From CAKOSP01 sp964369845 (GTDB lineage: Bacteria > Bacillota_I > Bacilli_A > RF39 > UBA660): DNA of 33,564 bases. Positions 7,706 through 15,423 of the stretch are shown here, piece by piece (the first letter of the stretch is position 1; the number at the start of each line of letters is the position of its first letter). A program made the position numbers and the translations under genes. The notes under the pieces were generated by a model that did no database searches, was not told where the DNA came from, and saw only the letters and a list, made by a program, of their open reading frames with translations. The stretch lies in the NCBI GenBank assembly GCA_964369845.1, contig CAYJFJ010000011.1:1-33564 (forward strand), given 5' to 3'.

Positions 7706-9730
7706 ATGAAATTAGTTATAGTGGAATCACCTGCAAAGTGTAAAACTATTGAAAAATATTTAGGAAAAGATTTTAAAGTAGTATCTAGTAAAGGTCATAT
7801 AAGAGATTTATCTACCAAAGGTAAATATGGTCTTGGAATAGATGTTGAAAATGAATTTACTCCTACATATGAAATTATTAAGGGTAAGAAAAAAGATGTA
7901 ACTGCTCTTAAAAAACAAGTTAAAGAAGCAGATATGGTATATCTTGCAACAGATCCAGACCGCGAGGGAGAGAATATTTCTTGGCATTTATTTGAAGAAC
8001 TTGATGTTAGTGATAATAAATATGAAAGAGTAGTATTTAATGAAATTACTAAAAAAGTAGTTGAAGAAGCAATGAATAATACTGGGAAAATTGATATGGA
8101 CCTTGTTAAAAGTGGTGAAACTAGAAGATTTCTAGATAGAATCATAGGGTTTAGATTGTCTAAACTTATGCAAAGTAAAACTAGTGGTAAATCTGCTGGT
8201 AGAGTTCAAAGTGTTGCTTTAAAACTTATTGTTGATAGAGAAAGAGAAATACTTGCTTTTAATCCAGAAGAATATTGGACTATCGAAGCTGATTTTAAAG
8301 ATTTTAAAGCTAGCTTAGATAAATATAAAAATGAAGTAATTGAAATTCCAAATGAAGTTAGTGCAGATAAAATTTTAAATGAGCTTAGTAGCACTTTTAA
8401 TATTGAGTCAGTTACAGAAAAAGAAAAGAAAAAAGCTTCTAGAGAACCATTTAAAACTTCAACACTTCAGCAAACAGCAGCTTCTAAAATAGGTTTTGCT
8501 CCATCAAAAACTATGAGTGTTGCTCAAAAACTTTATGAAGGTATGAATGTAGGAAGTGAAACTACAGGTCTTATTACTTATATGCGTACTGATTCAATAC
8601 GTTTATCTGATTCATTTATTAGTGAGGCGTTTGGCTTTATTAAAGGTAAATATGGAGAAGACTATATTGGTTACGTTAAAAAAGGTAAGAAAAATGATAA
8701 TATGCAGGATGCTCATGAGGGTATTAGACCAACTAGCATCAATAGAACGCCTGAATCAGTTAAAGAATATTTAAGTGCAGATGAATATAAACTTTATTCT
8801 TTAATTTATTATAGGACACTTGCTTCTTTAATGGTTGATGCTAAAACTAAGGCTACAACAGTTATTTTAGAAAATAATGGTTATACATTTAAAACTACTG
8901 GTAGTGTATTAATTTTTGATGGGTATTTAAAAGTTTATTCTAAATATGAAGATCAAGAAGATGTTATTTTACCTGATTTTAAAAGTTATAAATCAAATGT
9001 GCTTGTTAGTGATGATGTTTCGAAAACTCAGCATTTTACAAAACCCGCTCCAAGATTTAATGAATCAAGTTTAATTAAAGAACTTGAAGCACTTGGAATA
9101 GGTAGACCAAGTACTTATGCAACTATTATATATACAATTAAAGATAGAGGTTATGCAACGCTTGTAGATAAAAAATTTATTCCTACTGAAACAGGTTTTG
9201 AAACGACTGATAAATTACAAGAATTTTTTGCTAGTATTATAAATGTAGATTATACTGCTAAAATGGAAGAAGATTTAGATTTAATTGCTGAGGCTAAAGA
9301 AGATAATATTAAACTTTTAACAGAGTTTTATGAACAGTTTGAGCCTCTTGTTCAAAAGGCGTTTACTGAAATGGAGAAAAAACCAGCTGAAGAAACTGGA
9401 GAGTCTTGCCCTGAGTGTGGTAATCCTTTAGTTATTAGAAAAGGTAGATATGGAGAGTTTACTGCATGCTCAACATATCCAGAATGTAAATACATAAAAA
9501 AAGAAGAAAAAGAAATTGTTGCAGTTATGGATTGTCCTCTTTGTGAAGGTAAAATTGTTGAAAGAAAAACTAAAAGAGGTAAAATATTTTATGGATGTAA
9601 TAATTTTCCAAGATGTAAATTTGCATCTTGGGATAAACCTCTTGAGAAAAAATGTACTACATGTAACTCAAATTTAGTTTTAAAAAATGATGAAGAAAAA
9701 TGTCCAAACTGCGATAAGGAAGAAAAATAA
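7706..9730 (+). CDS. topA: DNA topoisomerase I (type IA)
   Basis: Relaxes negative supercoils by a 5'-phosphotyrosine intermediate. The Toprim domain opens with KLVIVESPAK and carries the metal-binding TDPDREGEN near residue 90. The linker RFLDRIIGFRLS and SAGRVQSVAL are typical, and the active-site tyrosine is Y292 in GLITYMRTDS. Three cysteine clusters end the protein: CPEC...CKY, CPLC...CKF and CTTC...CPNC, the zinc ribbons of long TopA forms. At 674 residues it matches the Bacillus enzyme. GGAG lies upstream of ATG 7706, which starts 16 bases after the LtaS-family stop, in the same operon. In Bacillus topA follows rnhB and dprA at the same chromosomal locus; dprA is missing here. Confidence 0.95.
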   Translation: MKLVIVESPAKCKTIEKYLGKDFKVVSSKGHIRDLSTKGKYGLGIDVENEFTPTYEIIKGKKKDVTALKKQVKEADMVYLATDPDREGENISWHLFEELDVSDNKYERVVFNEITKKVVEEAMNNTGKIDMDLVKSGETRRFLDRIIGFRLSKLMQSKTSGKSAGRVQSVALKLIVDREREILAFNPEEYWTIEADFKDFKASLDKYKNEVIEIPNEVSADKILNELSSTFNIESVTEKEKKKASREPFKTSTLQQTAASKIGFAPSKTMSVAQKLYEGMNVGSETTGLITYMRTDSIRLSDSFISEAFGFIKGKYGEDYIGYVKKGKKNDNMQDAHEGIRPTSINRTPESVKEYLSADEYKLYSLIYYRTLASLMVDAKTKATTVILENNGYTFKTTGSVLIFDGYLKVYSKYEDQEDVILPDFKSYKSNVLVSDDVSKTQHFTKPAPRFNESSLIKELEALGIGRPSTYATIIYTIKDRGYATLVDKKFIPTETGFETTDKLQEFFASIINVDYTAKMEEDLDLIAEAKEDNIKLLTEFYEQFEPLVQKAFTEMEKKPAEETGESCPECGNPLVIRKGRYGEFTACSTYPECKYIKKEEKEIVAVMDCPLCEGKIVERKTKRGKIFYGCNNFPRCKFASWDKPLEKKCTTCNSNLVLKNDEEKCPNCDKEEK

Positions 9731-9752
9731 ATAAATAATCTGGGGGGATTTT

Positions 9753-10142
9753 ATGACTTATAAAGAAATTAAAATAAATGAAAGAATTAGTATTAAACCT
9801 ATAATGAGAAGTGATAAAAAAGAAATTTTGGATTTAATTTCTTATGAAGACTTCTTTACAATTATGATTAAACGTAACGTTTCAAAGGATTTTCCTTGTT
9901 ATTATAAAGTTTTAGATAATAATGTTTTTATAGGTATTGTATCGTTAAATGCTCAAGGTTATATTAAATTTTTTGACAAAGATAACTGCTCAGATATTGT
10001 AAAAGAAATATTTGTGTATTTACTTTCTAGTAAAGAGGGTAATATTTGTAATAATAATTACATTCCTCTTGATGAATCTAGAAAAGAAATGTTTCAAAAT
10101 TTTAATATAGAAGAGTATGAAAATGATTTTGTAAGAAGATAG
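9753..10142 (+). CDS. Small GNAT-like protein
   Basis: A 129-residue protein with an unusual six-G ribosome binding site (TGGGGGGA, 9741-9748) before ATG 9753. The N-terminal half (ISIKPIMRSDKKEILDLI, then YYKVLDNNVFIGIVSL) has the strand-helix pattern of GNAT acetyltransferases of the RimJ/RimL type. The region that should carry the acetyl-CoA loop (Q/R-x-x-G-x-G/A) is not recognisable, and the protein is shorter than a full GNAT (about 150-170 residues). It may be a degenerate or non-catalytic family member. It is the last gene of the rbgA operon. Confidence 0.5.
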   Translation: MTYKEIKINERISIKPIMRSDKKEILDLISYEDFFTIMIKRNVSKDFPCYYKVLDNNVFIGIVSLNAQGYIKFFDKDNCSDIVKEIFVYLLSSKEGNICNNNYIPLDESRKEMFQNFNIEEYENDFVRR

Positions 10143-10163
10143 AAATTTTATTTCTATTTTTTT
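10140..10163 (+). terminator. Rho-independent terminator closing the rbgA-topA operon
   Basis: Stem TAGAAAT (10140-10146) and ATTTCTA (10150-10156), loop TTT, then seven T residues. The stem begins in the stop codon of the GNAT-like gene. Confidence 0.85.
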
Positions 10164-10173
10164 AATTTAGTAA

Positions 10174-10202
10174 TTGTTTTTAACATGATGTTTTGTTATA
10201 CT
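10174..10202 (+). promoter_or_regulatory. Promoter of the GC-anomalous surface protein
   Basis: TTGTTT (10174-10179) and TATACT (10197-10202) are separated by 17 bases. Transcription would begin near 10209. This rules out the in-frame ATG at 10185, which would lie between the two boxes, and fixes the start of the next gene at 10224. Confidence 0.65.
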
Positions 10203-10223
10203 TATATAGAAAGTAGGATAACA

Positions 10224-11759
10224 ATGATAAAATCGAACAAGAAAAACATGTATTTATTAATTTTAGTAGCAGTAAGTATAACTGTAATAGCAGTATCTTT
10301 TGCATACTTTGTAGCTCAAAGTTCATCGCCTGCAAATACTGATGTAAATGTGGGAACTGAAGTATCGGAAAAATTAATATTTACACCAGGTGATGCAATA
10401 AGTATAAATGCAAACCAAGAAAATTTTGCTGAAGGTGATGGATCGATTAGTGATTCTACAACTTCTAGTGCAACAATTATAGCAAACTCATCTAAGGGAA
10501 GTGCATCTGGGGTATATCAAGTATATCTTGATGTAACTGCAAATAATTTTGTTTATACAGTAGATGCAAATACTCCAGAACTTATTTTGACTGTAACAGA
10601 CCCAAATGGAAATGAAGTTACTACAATTGATGGACTTAGTTACAAAACAGTAATAGATGCATCTACTGGAAACACTATTACAGGTTTTGATATTACAACA
10701 TTTAAAGGTTTAATAAGAATAAAAGAAGATGAAGCAATATCTACAAATAACTCTAATACTGGAACAACAGAAAATTGGATTATAAAAGTAACATTTGTTA
10801 ATCTAGCAACAGATCAAGTGTTAAACGAAGGAAAAACACTTGAATCTAACTTTATACTTCAAGAAGAAAAGATTGTTTACTTAAATGAACATGTAATAGA
10901 TTTACATGGTGGAGTAGATGGAACAAATAACTTATATTATACAAATAATGCAGAATATAGATATTCAGGAGCATCTCCCAATAACTATGTATGGTTTAAT
11001 GATGAACTTTGGAGAATAATCGGAGTGTTTGATGATGCCTCCCATGGAATAACTGATGCTAATTTGATTAAAATAATTAAAGAAGAACCGATAGGTGAGT
11101 ACATGTTCGATAACAAAGATGACAATGGAGGATATGGCTATAATTCATGGTCAGATGATGATGGAGGAGCAGAACTTAATCAACTATTAAATGGTTATTA
11201 TTATAATAGTAGCATAGCACCTGATAATTTAGCAGGGTGTAATAACACTGATTATTCTGGTGATCAACAAGGGAGTTGTGATTTCGCTTCAACCGGTTTA
11301 TCAAAAAGATCAAGAGATATGACAGAGGAAGTGACTTGGTATTTAGGAGGTTATTCATCATTTTATGTAACCGCATCTATGGCATATACAGCAGAAAGAG
11401 GCACTGTTGGTTCGCCTGCACCGGGTGCACATTTAACATATACTGGAAACATAGGACTTGTGTATATGAGTGATTATGGATATGCAGCAGAATCTAGTGT
11501 ATGGAGTACAGCGTTATCAGGCTATAATTTAGTTTCAATATACCAAAATGATTGGTTATATAATGGAGAAAGACAGTGGTCTATGACCCCTTATCCTTCC
11601 GACTCTGCGTATGTGTGGCGTCTGAGTCTCGATGGCGGCGACTACAACGACTATTCGAGGAACGGGAATGGTGCGCGCCCTGTCTTATATCTAAACTCTG
11701 AGGTGATGATTTCAGGAGGAATGGGAAGTGAAACTGAACCGTTCTTGTTAGAAAATTAA
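10224..11759 (+). CDS. Secreted/anchored surface protein with C-type-lectin-like (DUF6273-like) C-terminal module; candidate DGR target
   Basis: A 511-residue protein. A basic N-terminus (IKSNKKN) and hydrophobic helix (MYLLILVAVSITVIAVSF) run into AYF-V-A-Q, which resembles SipW-type signal peptides of TasA/camelysin-like proteins. A beta-rich region up to about residue 220 follows. From YRYSGASPNNYVWF onward comes a module with W-R-I, a Cys pair (CNNTD...GSC), I-G-L-V-Y-M-S-D-Y-G-Y-A and the ending V-W-R-L-S-L-D-G-G ... G-A-R-P-V-L-Y-L. This order is known to me from gut Firmicutes proteins whose last ~50 residues vary, often at Asn/Tyr/Ser positions. The DNA of that last part is about 58% G+C, far above the gene's own level. 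The gene is monocistronic, with its own promoter and terminator. AAGTAGGA precedes ATG 10224. Its ligand and role are unknown. Confidence 0.7.
   Translation: MIKSNKKNMYLLILVAVSITVIAVSFAYFVAQSSSPANTDVNVGTEVSEKLIFTPGDAISINANQENFAEGDGSISDSTTSSATIIANSSKGSASGVYQVYLDVTANNFVYTVDANTPELILTVTDPNGNEVTTIDGLSYKTVIDASTGNTITGFDITTFKGLIRIKEDEAISTNNSNTGTTENWIIKVTFVNLATDQVLNEGKTLESNFILQEEKIVYLNEHVIDLHGGVDGTNNLYYTNNAEYRYSGASPNNYVWFNDELWRIIGVFDDASHGITDANLIKIIKEEPIGEYMFDNKDDNGGYGYNSWSDDDGGAELNQLLNGYYYNSSIAPDNLAGCNNTDYSGDQQGSCDFASTGLSKRSRDMTEEVTWYLGGYSSFYVTASMAYTAERGTVGSPAPGAHLTYTGNIGLVYMSDYGYAAESSVWSTALSGYNLVSIYQNDWLYNGERQWSMTPYPSDSAYVWRLSLDGGDYNDYSRNGNGARPVLYLNSEVMISGGMGSETEPFLLEN
11590..11690 (+). other. GC-rich variable-region-like block at the 3' end of the surface gene
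   Basis: From 11581 to 11680 I count 58 G/C in 100 bases, against under 40% in the same gene on both sides. The block encodes the predicted ligand-binding end of the lectin-like module (residues around W-R-L-S and D-Y-N-D-Y, up to G-A-R-P-V). In DGR systems, A positions of an AT-rich template are replaced at random, which would raise G+C in exactly such a block. Its edges are my estimate. No second copy (template repeat) is in the window. Confidence 0.5.
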
Positions 11760-11768
11760 TTTCAGGAA

Positions 11769-11805
11769 GGTTTCGAAGCAGACGGGCTTCTAGCCGTTCG
11801 AAACC
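11769..11805 (+). other. GC-rich hairpin without T tract, just after the surface gene
   Basis: GGTTTCGAA (11769-11777) pairs perfectly with TTCGAAACC (11797-11805). Inside, CGG (11783-11785) pairs with CCG (11794-11796), stacking directly on the 3' arm and leaving a 5-base bulge on the 5' side. No T run follows, so it is not a normal terminator; the real terminator is about 70 bases further on. Hairpins or cruciforms a short distance past the variable region are known parts of several DGRs (for example Bordetella phage BPP-1). Confidence 0.65.
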
Positions 11806-11872
11806 ACTTAATTTAAAAATAAGAAGAAGGATTTAAATTAGAAAATAAGAATAGAAGAAGAAAACTTAGAAG

Positions 11873-11893
11873 AATCGCTTTAGGCGATTTTTT
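11873..11893 (+). terminator. Rho-independent terminator of the surface gene
   Basis: Stem AATCGC (11873-11878) and GCGATT (11884-11889), loop TTTAG, T run to 11893. It separates the surface gene from the heat-shock promoter. Confidence 0.8.
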
Positions 11894-11928
11894 GTTTGTG
11901 AAAATTTTATGAAATTAGCAGTTATATA

Positions 11929-11957
11929 TTGACAAGTGCTAAGCATACTATTATAAT
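11929..11957 (+). promoter_or_regulatory. Consensus sigma-A promoter of the hrcA-dnaK operon
   Basis: Perfect TTGACA (11929-11934) and perfect TATAAT (11952-11957) with 17 bases between. Transcription should begin near 11964, inside the CIRCE operator, so HrcA binding would block initiation. Confidence 0.93.
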
Positions 11958-11961
11958 GTAA

Positions 11962-11988
11962 TTAGCACTGATATAACGTGAGTGCTAA
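11962..11988 (+). promoter_or_regulatory. CIRCE operator (HrcA binding site)
   Basis: TTAGCACTG (11962-11970), a 9-base spacer and GAGTGCTAA (11980-11988). This matches the CIRCE consensus TTAGCACTC-N9-GAGTGCTAA with a single mismatch (G for C at the ninth base of the left arm). A further half-site, AGTGCTAA at 11935-11942, lies directly after the -35 box and forms a second, wider inverted repeat with the left arm. Confidence 0.95.
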
Positions 11989-12001
11989 GGTGGTGATAAG
12001 C

Positions 12002-13006
12002 GTGAACGATAGATTAAATGAGATTTTGAAAGAAATTGTTGAAAGTTATATTAAATCTGTTAAACCTGTTGGTTCTAAATCTTTATGTACTAAATTTGAA
12101 TTGTCATCTGCGACTATACGTAATGATATGAAGAAATTAGAAGATTTAGGTTTGATTGAAAAAAATCATATCTCAAGTGGTAGAATACCTTCTGAAAAAG
12201 GATATAGATATTATGTTGAGAAACTTATGGTTCCTGAGAATTTGACTGGTAAAGATGTTTTGAAATTACAAAAGATTTTTTCTAATAATGAACTTGTAAT
12301 AAGTGATACTGTTACTAAGTGTATGGAAATAATTAGTGATTTAACAAATTATGCTAGTGTAGTTTTAGGTAAAAAAGCAGATGATAACCTTTTACAAAAA
12401 CTTGATATAATCGCTTTAAATGAAAAAGAAATAGTAGCACTTTTATGTACGGATAAAGGTTTAGTGGAAAATAAGAAATTTAACTTACCTGAAGGTACTG
12501 ACATTAAAGAAATAATAAAAATAAGTGATATTATTAATAAGTTTTTAATAGGAACTCCAATATCAGAGGCGTCTGAGAGATTAGAGTTTGAAATAAAACC
12601 TATAATCATTAAAGAAATTAATCAATATGAAGCTGTTTATAATATCTTTTATAACGCGTTTAACGATTTTGTAAATAGTAATTCAAGTGTGCACGTTTCA
12701 GGACAAGGTAAAATATTTAACCATCCTGAATACCAAGATATAAATGAAATAAAACAAATAGCTACGAAACTAGATGATATTGCTACTTTGAAAAATATAG
12801 AAAATTCTAAAAGTAGTGATGATATTGAAATTTTTATAGGTAATGAAAATTCAGTTGACCCGAATCTAACAGTTGTAAAAAAACATTTTAAAGCTGGAGG
12901 AGAAGAAGGAACAATCGCTGTTATTGGACCTAAAAGAATGGATTATAAAAAGATAGTTAGTTTGCTGAAATATGTAGATGATTCACTAGAAGGAAAGGAA
13001 GAATAA
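12002..13006 (+). CDS. hrcA: Heat-inducible transcription repressor HrcA
   Basis: Represses the chaperone operon by binding CIRCE; its activity depends on free GroEL in well-studied species. The frame is open from GTG 11978, but that start lies inside CIRCE. AAGGTGGTG at 11987-11995 is spaced for GTG 12002, giving a 334-residue protein that begins like other HrcAs (NDRLNEILKEIVESYI). The winged-helix region includes KPVGSKSL, SSATIRNDMKKLEDLGLIEK and SSGRIPSEKGYRYYV in the first ~80 residues. The GAF-like and dimerisation regions follow, with the late signature GGEEGTIAVIGPKRMDY. It is the first gene of the operon and autoregulated. Confidence 0.95.
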   Translation: MNDRLNEILKEIVESYIKSVKPVGSKSLCTKFELSSATIRNDMKKLEDLGLIEKNHISSGRIPSEKGYRYYVEKLMVPENLTGKDVLKLQKIFSNNELVISDTVTKCMEIISDLTNYASVVLGKKADDNLLQKLDIIALNEKEIVALLCTDKGLVENKKFNLPEGTDIKEIIKISDIINKFLIGTPISEASERLEFEIKPIIIKEINQYEAVYNIFYNAFNDFVNSNSSVHVSGQGKIFNHPEYQDINEIKQIATKLDDIATLKNIENSKSSDDIEIFIGNENSVDPNLTVVKKHFKAGGEEGTIAVIGPKRMDYKKIVSLLKYVDDSLEGKEE

Positions 13007-13007
13007 C

Positions 13008-13523
13008 ATGGAAGAAAATATTGAGGAACTTAAAACTGAAGCAAAAGTTTCTAAAACAAAGAAAAAAGATAAATCAACTGAGCTAGATAACCTTAAAAGT
13101 GAATATGCTTCTTTAAATGATAAATTTATGAGAACACTTGCAGAAATGCAAAATATTAAAAGAAGAAGTGAAGAAGATGTTTACCGTATTAGAAAATATG
13201 AAGGTGAAGATGTAATAGTTAAACTTTTAAATATTGTTGATGATTTTGAAAGAGCTATTTTAGTTAAAACTGAAAGCGAAGAAACTAAAAAATATCTAGA
13301 TGGATTCGAAATGATATATTCAGGATTAATTAATTTACTAAATTCTAAAAATGTTCATGCAATAGATTGTTTAAATAAAGAATTTGATCCGAATTTAGCG
13401 CAAGCGGTATTGTCAGAAGAAATAGAAGGTGTAGAGCCTGGAGTTGTTACAGACGTAATGCAAAAAGGTTATACATATAATGATAAAGTAATTAGACCAG
13501 CAATGGTTAAAGTAAGTGCATAA
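13008..13523 (+). CDS. grpE: Nucleotide exchange factor GrpE
   Basis: Releases ADP from DnaK. A 171-residue protein with a Lys/Glu-rich N-terminal tail, a long helix containing EYASLNDKFMRTLAEMQNIKRR, and the C-terminal beta domain. The closing signature EFDPNLAQAVLSEE...DVMQKGYTYNDKVIRPAMVKVS is typical. ATG 13008 begins one base after the hrcA stop, so the two are translationally coupled. Confidence 0.95.
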   Translation: MEENIEELKTEAKVSKTKKKDKSTELDNLKSEYASLNDKFMRTLAEMQNIKRRSEEDVYRIRKYEGEDVIVKLLNIVDDFERAILVKTESEETKKYLDGFEMIYSGLINLLNSKNVHAIDCLNKEFDPNLAQAVLSEEIEGVEPGVVTDVMQKGYTYNDKVIRPAMVKVSA

Positions 13524-13551
13524 GTGCACATAAATGAAAGGAAAATAAATT

Positions 13552-15375
13552 ATGAGTAAAATTATAGGAATAGATTTAGGTACAACTAACTCTTGTGTTA
13601 GTGTACGTGAGGGAAACGATACAATCGTTATACCAAACTCTGAAGGAAATAGAACAACTCCTTCAATCGTGGCTTTTAAAGGAGATGATATTTTAGTTGG
13701 AGAAACTGCTAAAAGACAAGCGGTTACTAACCCTAAAAAAACAATTTCATCTATTAAAAGACATATGGGTACTGATTATAAAGTGGAAATTGATGGTAAA
13801 AAATTAACTCCTCAAGAAATTAGTGCAAAAATATTAACAAAACTTAAAACTGATGCTGAGGCATATTTAGGAACAAAAGTTACTAAAGCTGTTATTACTG
13901 TACCAGCATATTTTAATGATGCTGAGCGTCAAGCTACTAAAGATGCAGGTAAAATAGCTGGTCTTGAAGTAGAAAGAATCATAAATGAACCGACTGCTGC
14001 TGCTCTTGCATATGGACTTGAAAAGCAAGATGAGCATCAAACAATTTTAGTGTATGATTTAGGTGGAGGAACATTTGACGTTTCTATACTTGATCTTGGT
14101 GATGGTGTATTTGAAGTTTTATCTACAAGTGGTAATAACCATTTAGGTGGAGATGACTTTGATAAAAAAGTTGCTGATTATTTAGTTGAAACATTTAAAA
14201 AAGAAAATGGTGTAGACTTATCTAAAGATGCTATGGCTATGCAAAGAATTGCAGATGCTGCTGAAAAAGCTAAAAAAGATTTGTCTGGTATGACTACTGC
14301 ACATATTAGTTTACCATTCGTAACTCAAGTTGATGGTAACCCAGTACATATGGATATGGATTTAACTAAAGCTAAATTTGAAAGTTTATGTAAAGATTTA
14401 TTTGATTCTACTATGGAACCTGTTAGAAAAGCTTTAAAAGATGCAAATTTAACTTCTAAAGATATAAATAAAGTTATCTTAGTTGGTGGATCTACTAGAA
14501 TTCCTTATATTCAAGATCTTGTTAAAAAAGAACTTGGACAAGAACCTTCTAAAGGTGTTAACCCTGATGAAGTAGTTGCTATGGGTGCTGCAATTCAAGG
14601 TGGAGTATTAACTGGTGAAGTTGATGATATCGTATTATTAGATGTTACACCTTTATCACTTGGACTTGAAACTATGGGTAATGTAATGACAGTTTTAATA
14701 CCTAGAAATACAACAATTCCTACAAGTAAAAGCCAAGTATTCTCAACTGCTGTTGATAATCAACCAGCTGTTGATATACATGTACTTCAAGGTGAAAGAC
14801 CAATGGCTGCAGATAATAAAACTTTAGGGAATTTCCAATTAAGTAATATTTTACCTGCTAGACGTGGAGTACCACAAATCGAAGTTACATTTGATATTGA
14901 TGCTAATGGTATCGTTAATGTTAAAGCTAAAGATTTAGGAACTAATAAAGAACAATCAATTACAATTACTGCATCAACAAATTTAAGTGATGATGAAATT
15001 GATAAAATGGTTAAAGAAGCTGAAGCTAATAGAGAAGCTGATGAGGCTAAAAAAGAAGAAGCTAGTGCTAGAAACGAAGCTGACTCTGCAGTATTTACTA
15101 CTGAAAAAGCTATAGAAGATTTAGGTGAAAAAGTATCTGAAGATGAAAAAACTAAAGCAACTGATGCAATTGATGCTGTTAAAAAAGCTTTAGAAGGTAC
15201 TGACGTAGCTGAAATTAAATCAAAAACTGAAGAACTTAATAAATTTGCTATGGATTTAGCTGGAAAAGTTTATGAAGAAGCTGCTAAAGCAAATGCAGAA
15301 GGTGAAGGAACAGAAGAAAGTGCTGCAACTGACTCTACTGATAATGTTGAAGAAGCGAAGTTTGAAGAAAAATAA
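13552..15375 (+). CDS. dnaK: Molecular chaperone DnaK (Hsp70)
   Basis: ATP-driven folding chaperone. The ATPase domain opens with IIGIDLGTTNSCVSV and carries the phosphate loops VYDLGGGTFDVS and ILVGGSTRIP; the interdomain linker is DDIVLLDVTPLSLG. The substrate domain and helical lid follow, and the end is Ala/Glu/Asp-rich (EESAATDSTDNVEEAKFEEK), without an EEVD tail, as usual in bacteria. At 607 residues it matches the Bacillus protein. GAAAGGA lies before ATG 13552. It is third in the CIRCE-controlled operon. Confidence 0.98.
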   Translation: MSKIIGIDLGTTNSCVSVREGNDTIVIPNSEGNRTTPSIVAFKGDDILVGETAKRQAVTNPKKTISSIKRHMGTDYKVEIDGKKLTPQEISAKILTKLKTDAEAYLGTKVTKAVITVPAYFNDAERQATKDAGKIAGLEVERIINEPTAAALAYGLEKQDEHQTILVYDLGGGTFDVSILDLGDGVFEVLSTSGNNHLGGDDFDKKVADYLVETFKKENGVDLSKDAMAMQRIADAAEKAKKDLSGMTTAHISLPFVTQVDGNPVHMDMDLTKAKFESLCKDLFDSTMEPVRKALKDANLTSKDINKVILVGGSTRIPYIQDLVKKELGQEPSKGVNPDEVVAMGAAIQGGVLTGEVDDIVLLDVTPLSLGLETMGNVMTVLIPRNTTIPTSKSQVFSTAVDNQPAVDIHVLQGERPMAADNKTLGNFQLSNILPARRGVPQIEVTFDIDANGIVNVKAKDLGTNKEQSITITASTNLSDDEIDKMVKEAEANREADEAKKEEASARNEADSAVFTTEKAIEDLGEKVSEDEKTKATDAIDAVKKALEGTDVAEIKSKTEELNKFAMDLAGKVYEEAAKANAEGEGTEESAATDSTDNVEEAKFEEK

Positions 15376-15377
15376 TA

Positions 15378-15401
15378 AAAGGTTCTATATATAGAACCTT
15401 T
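15378..15401 (+). other. Perfect inverted repeat between dnaK and the peptidase gene
   Basis: AAAGGTTCTA (15378-15387), loop TATA and TAGAACCTTT (15392-15401) form a 10-bp stem immediately past the dnaK stop. No T tract follows, so it is a poor terminator. It may protect or process the dnaK message, or lower downstream transcription. Confidence 0.65.
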
Positions 15402-15423
15402 CTATAGTGAAAGGGTACAAAAG

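Noticed and set aside
11769..11805. TTCGAAACC in the hairpin resembles the T-arm of a tRNA, suggesting a tRNA gene or attachment site
   Set aside because: No acceptor, D or anticodon stem can be built around it, and the pairing is fully explained by the 9-bp hairpin.
11978..12001. Upstream GTG start for hrcA
   Set aside because: It lies inside the CIRCE operator near the expected transcription start, and the ribosome binding site fits GTG 12002.
15378..15401. Terminator between dnaK and the peptidase gene
   Set aside because: The stem is perfect, but no T tract follows; listed as an inverted repeat instead.
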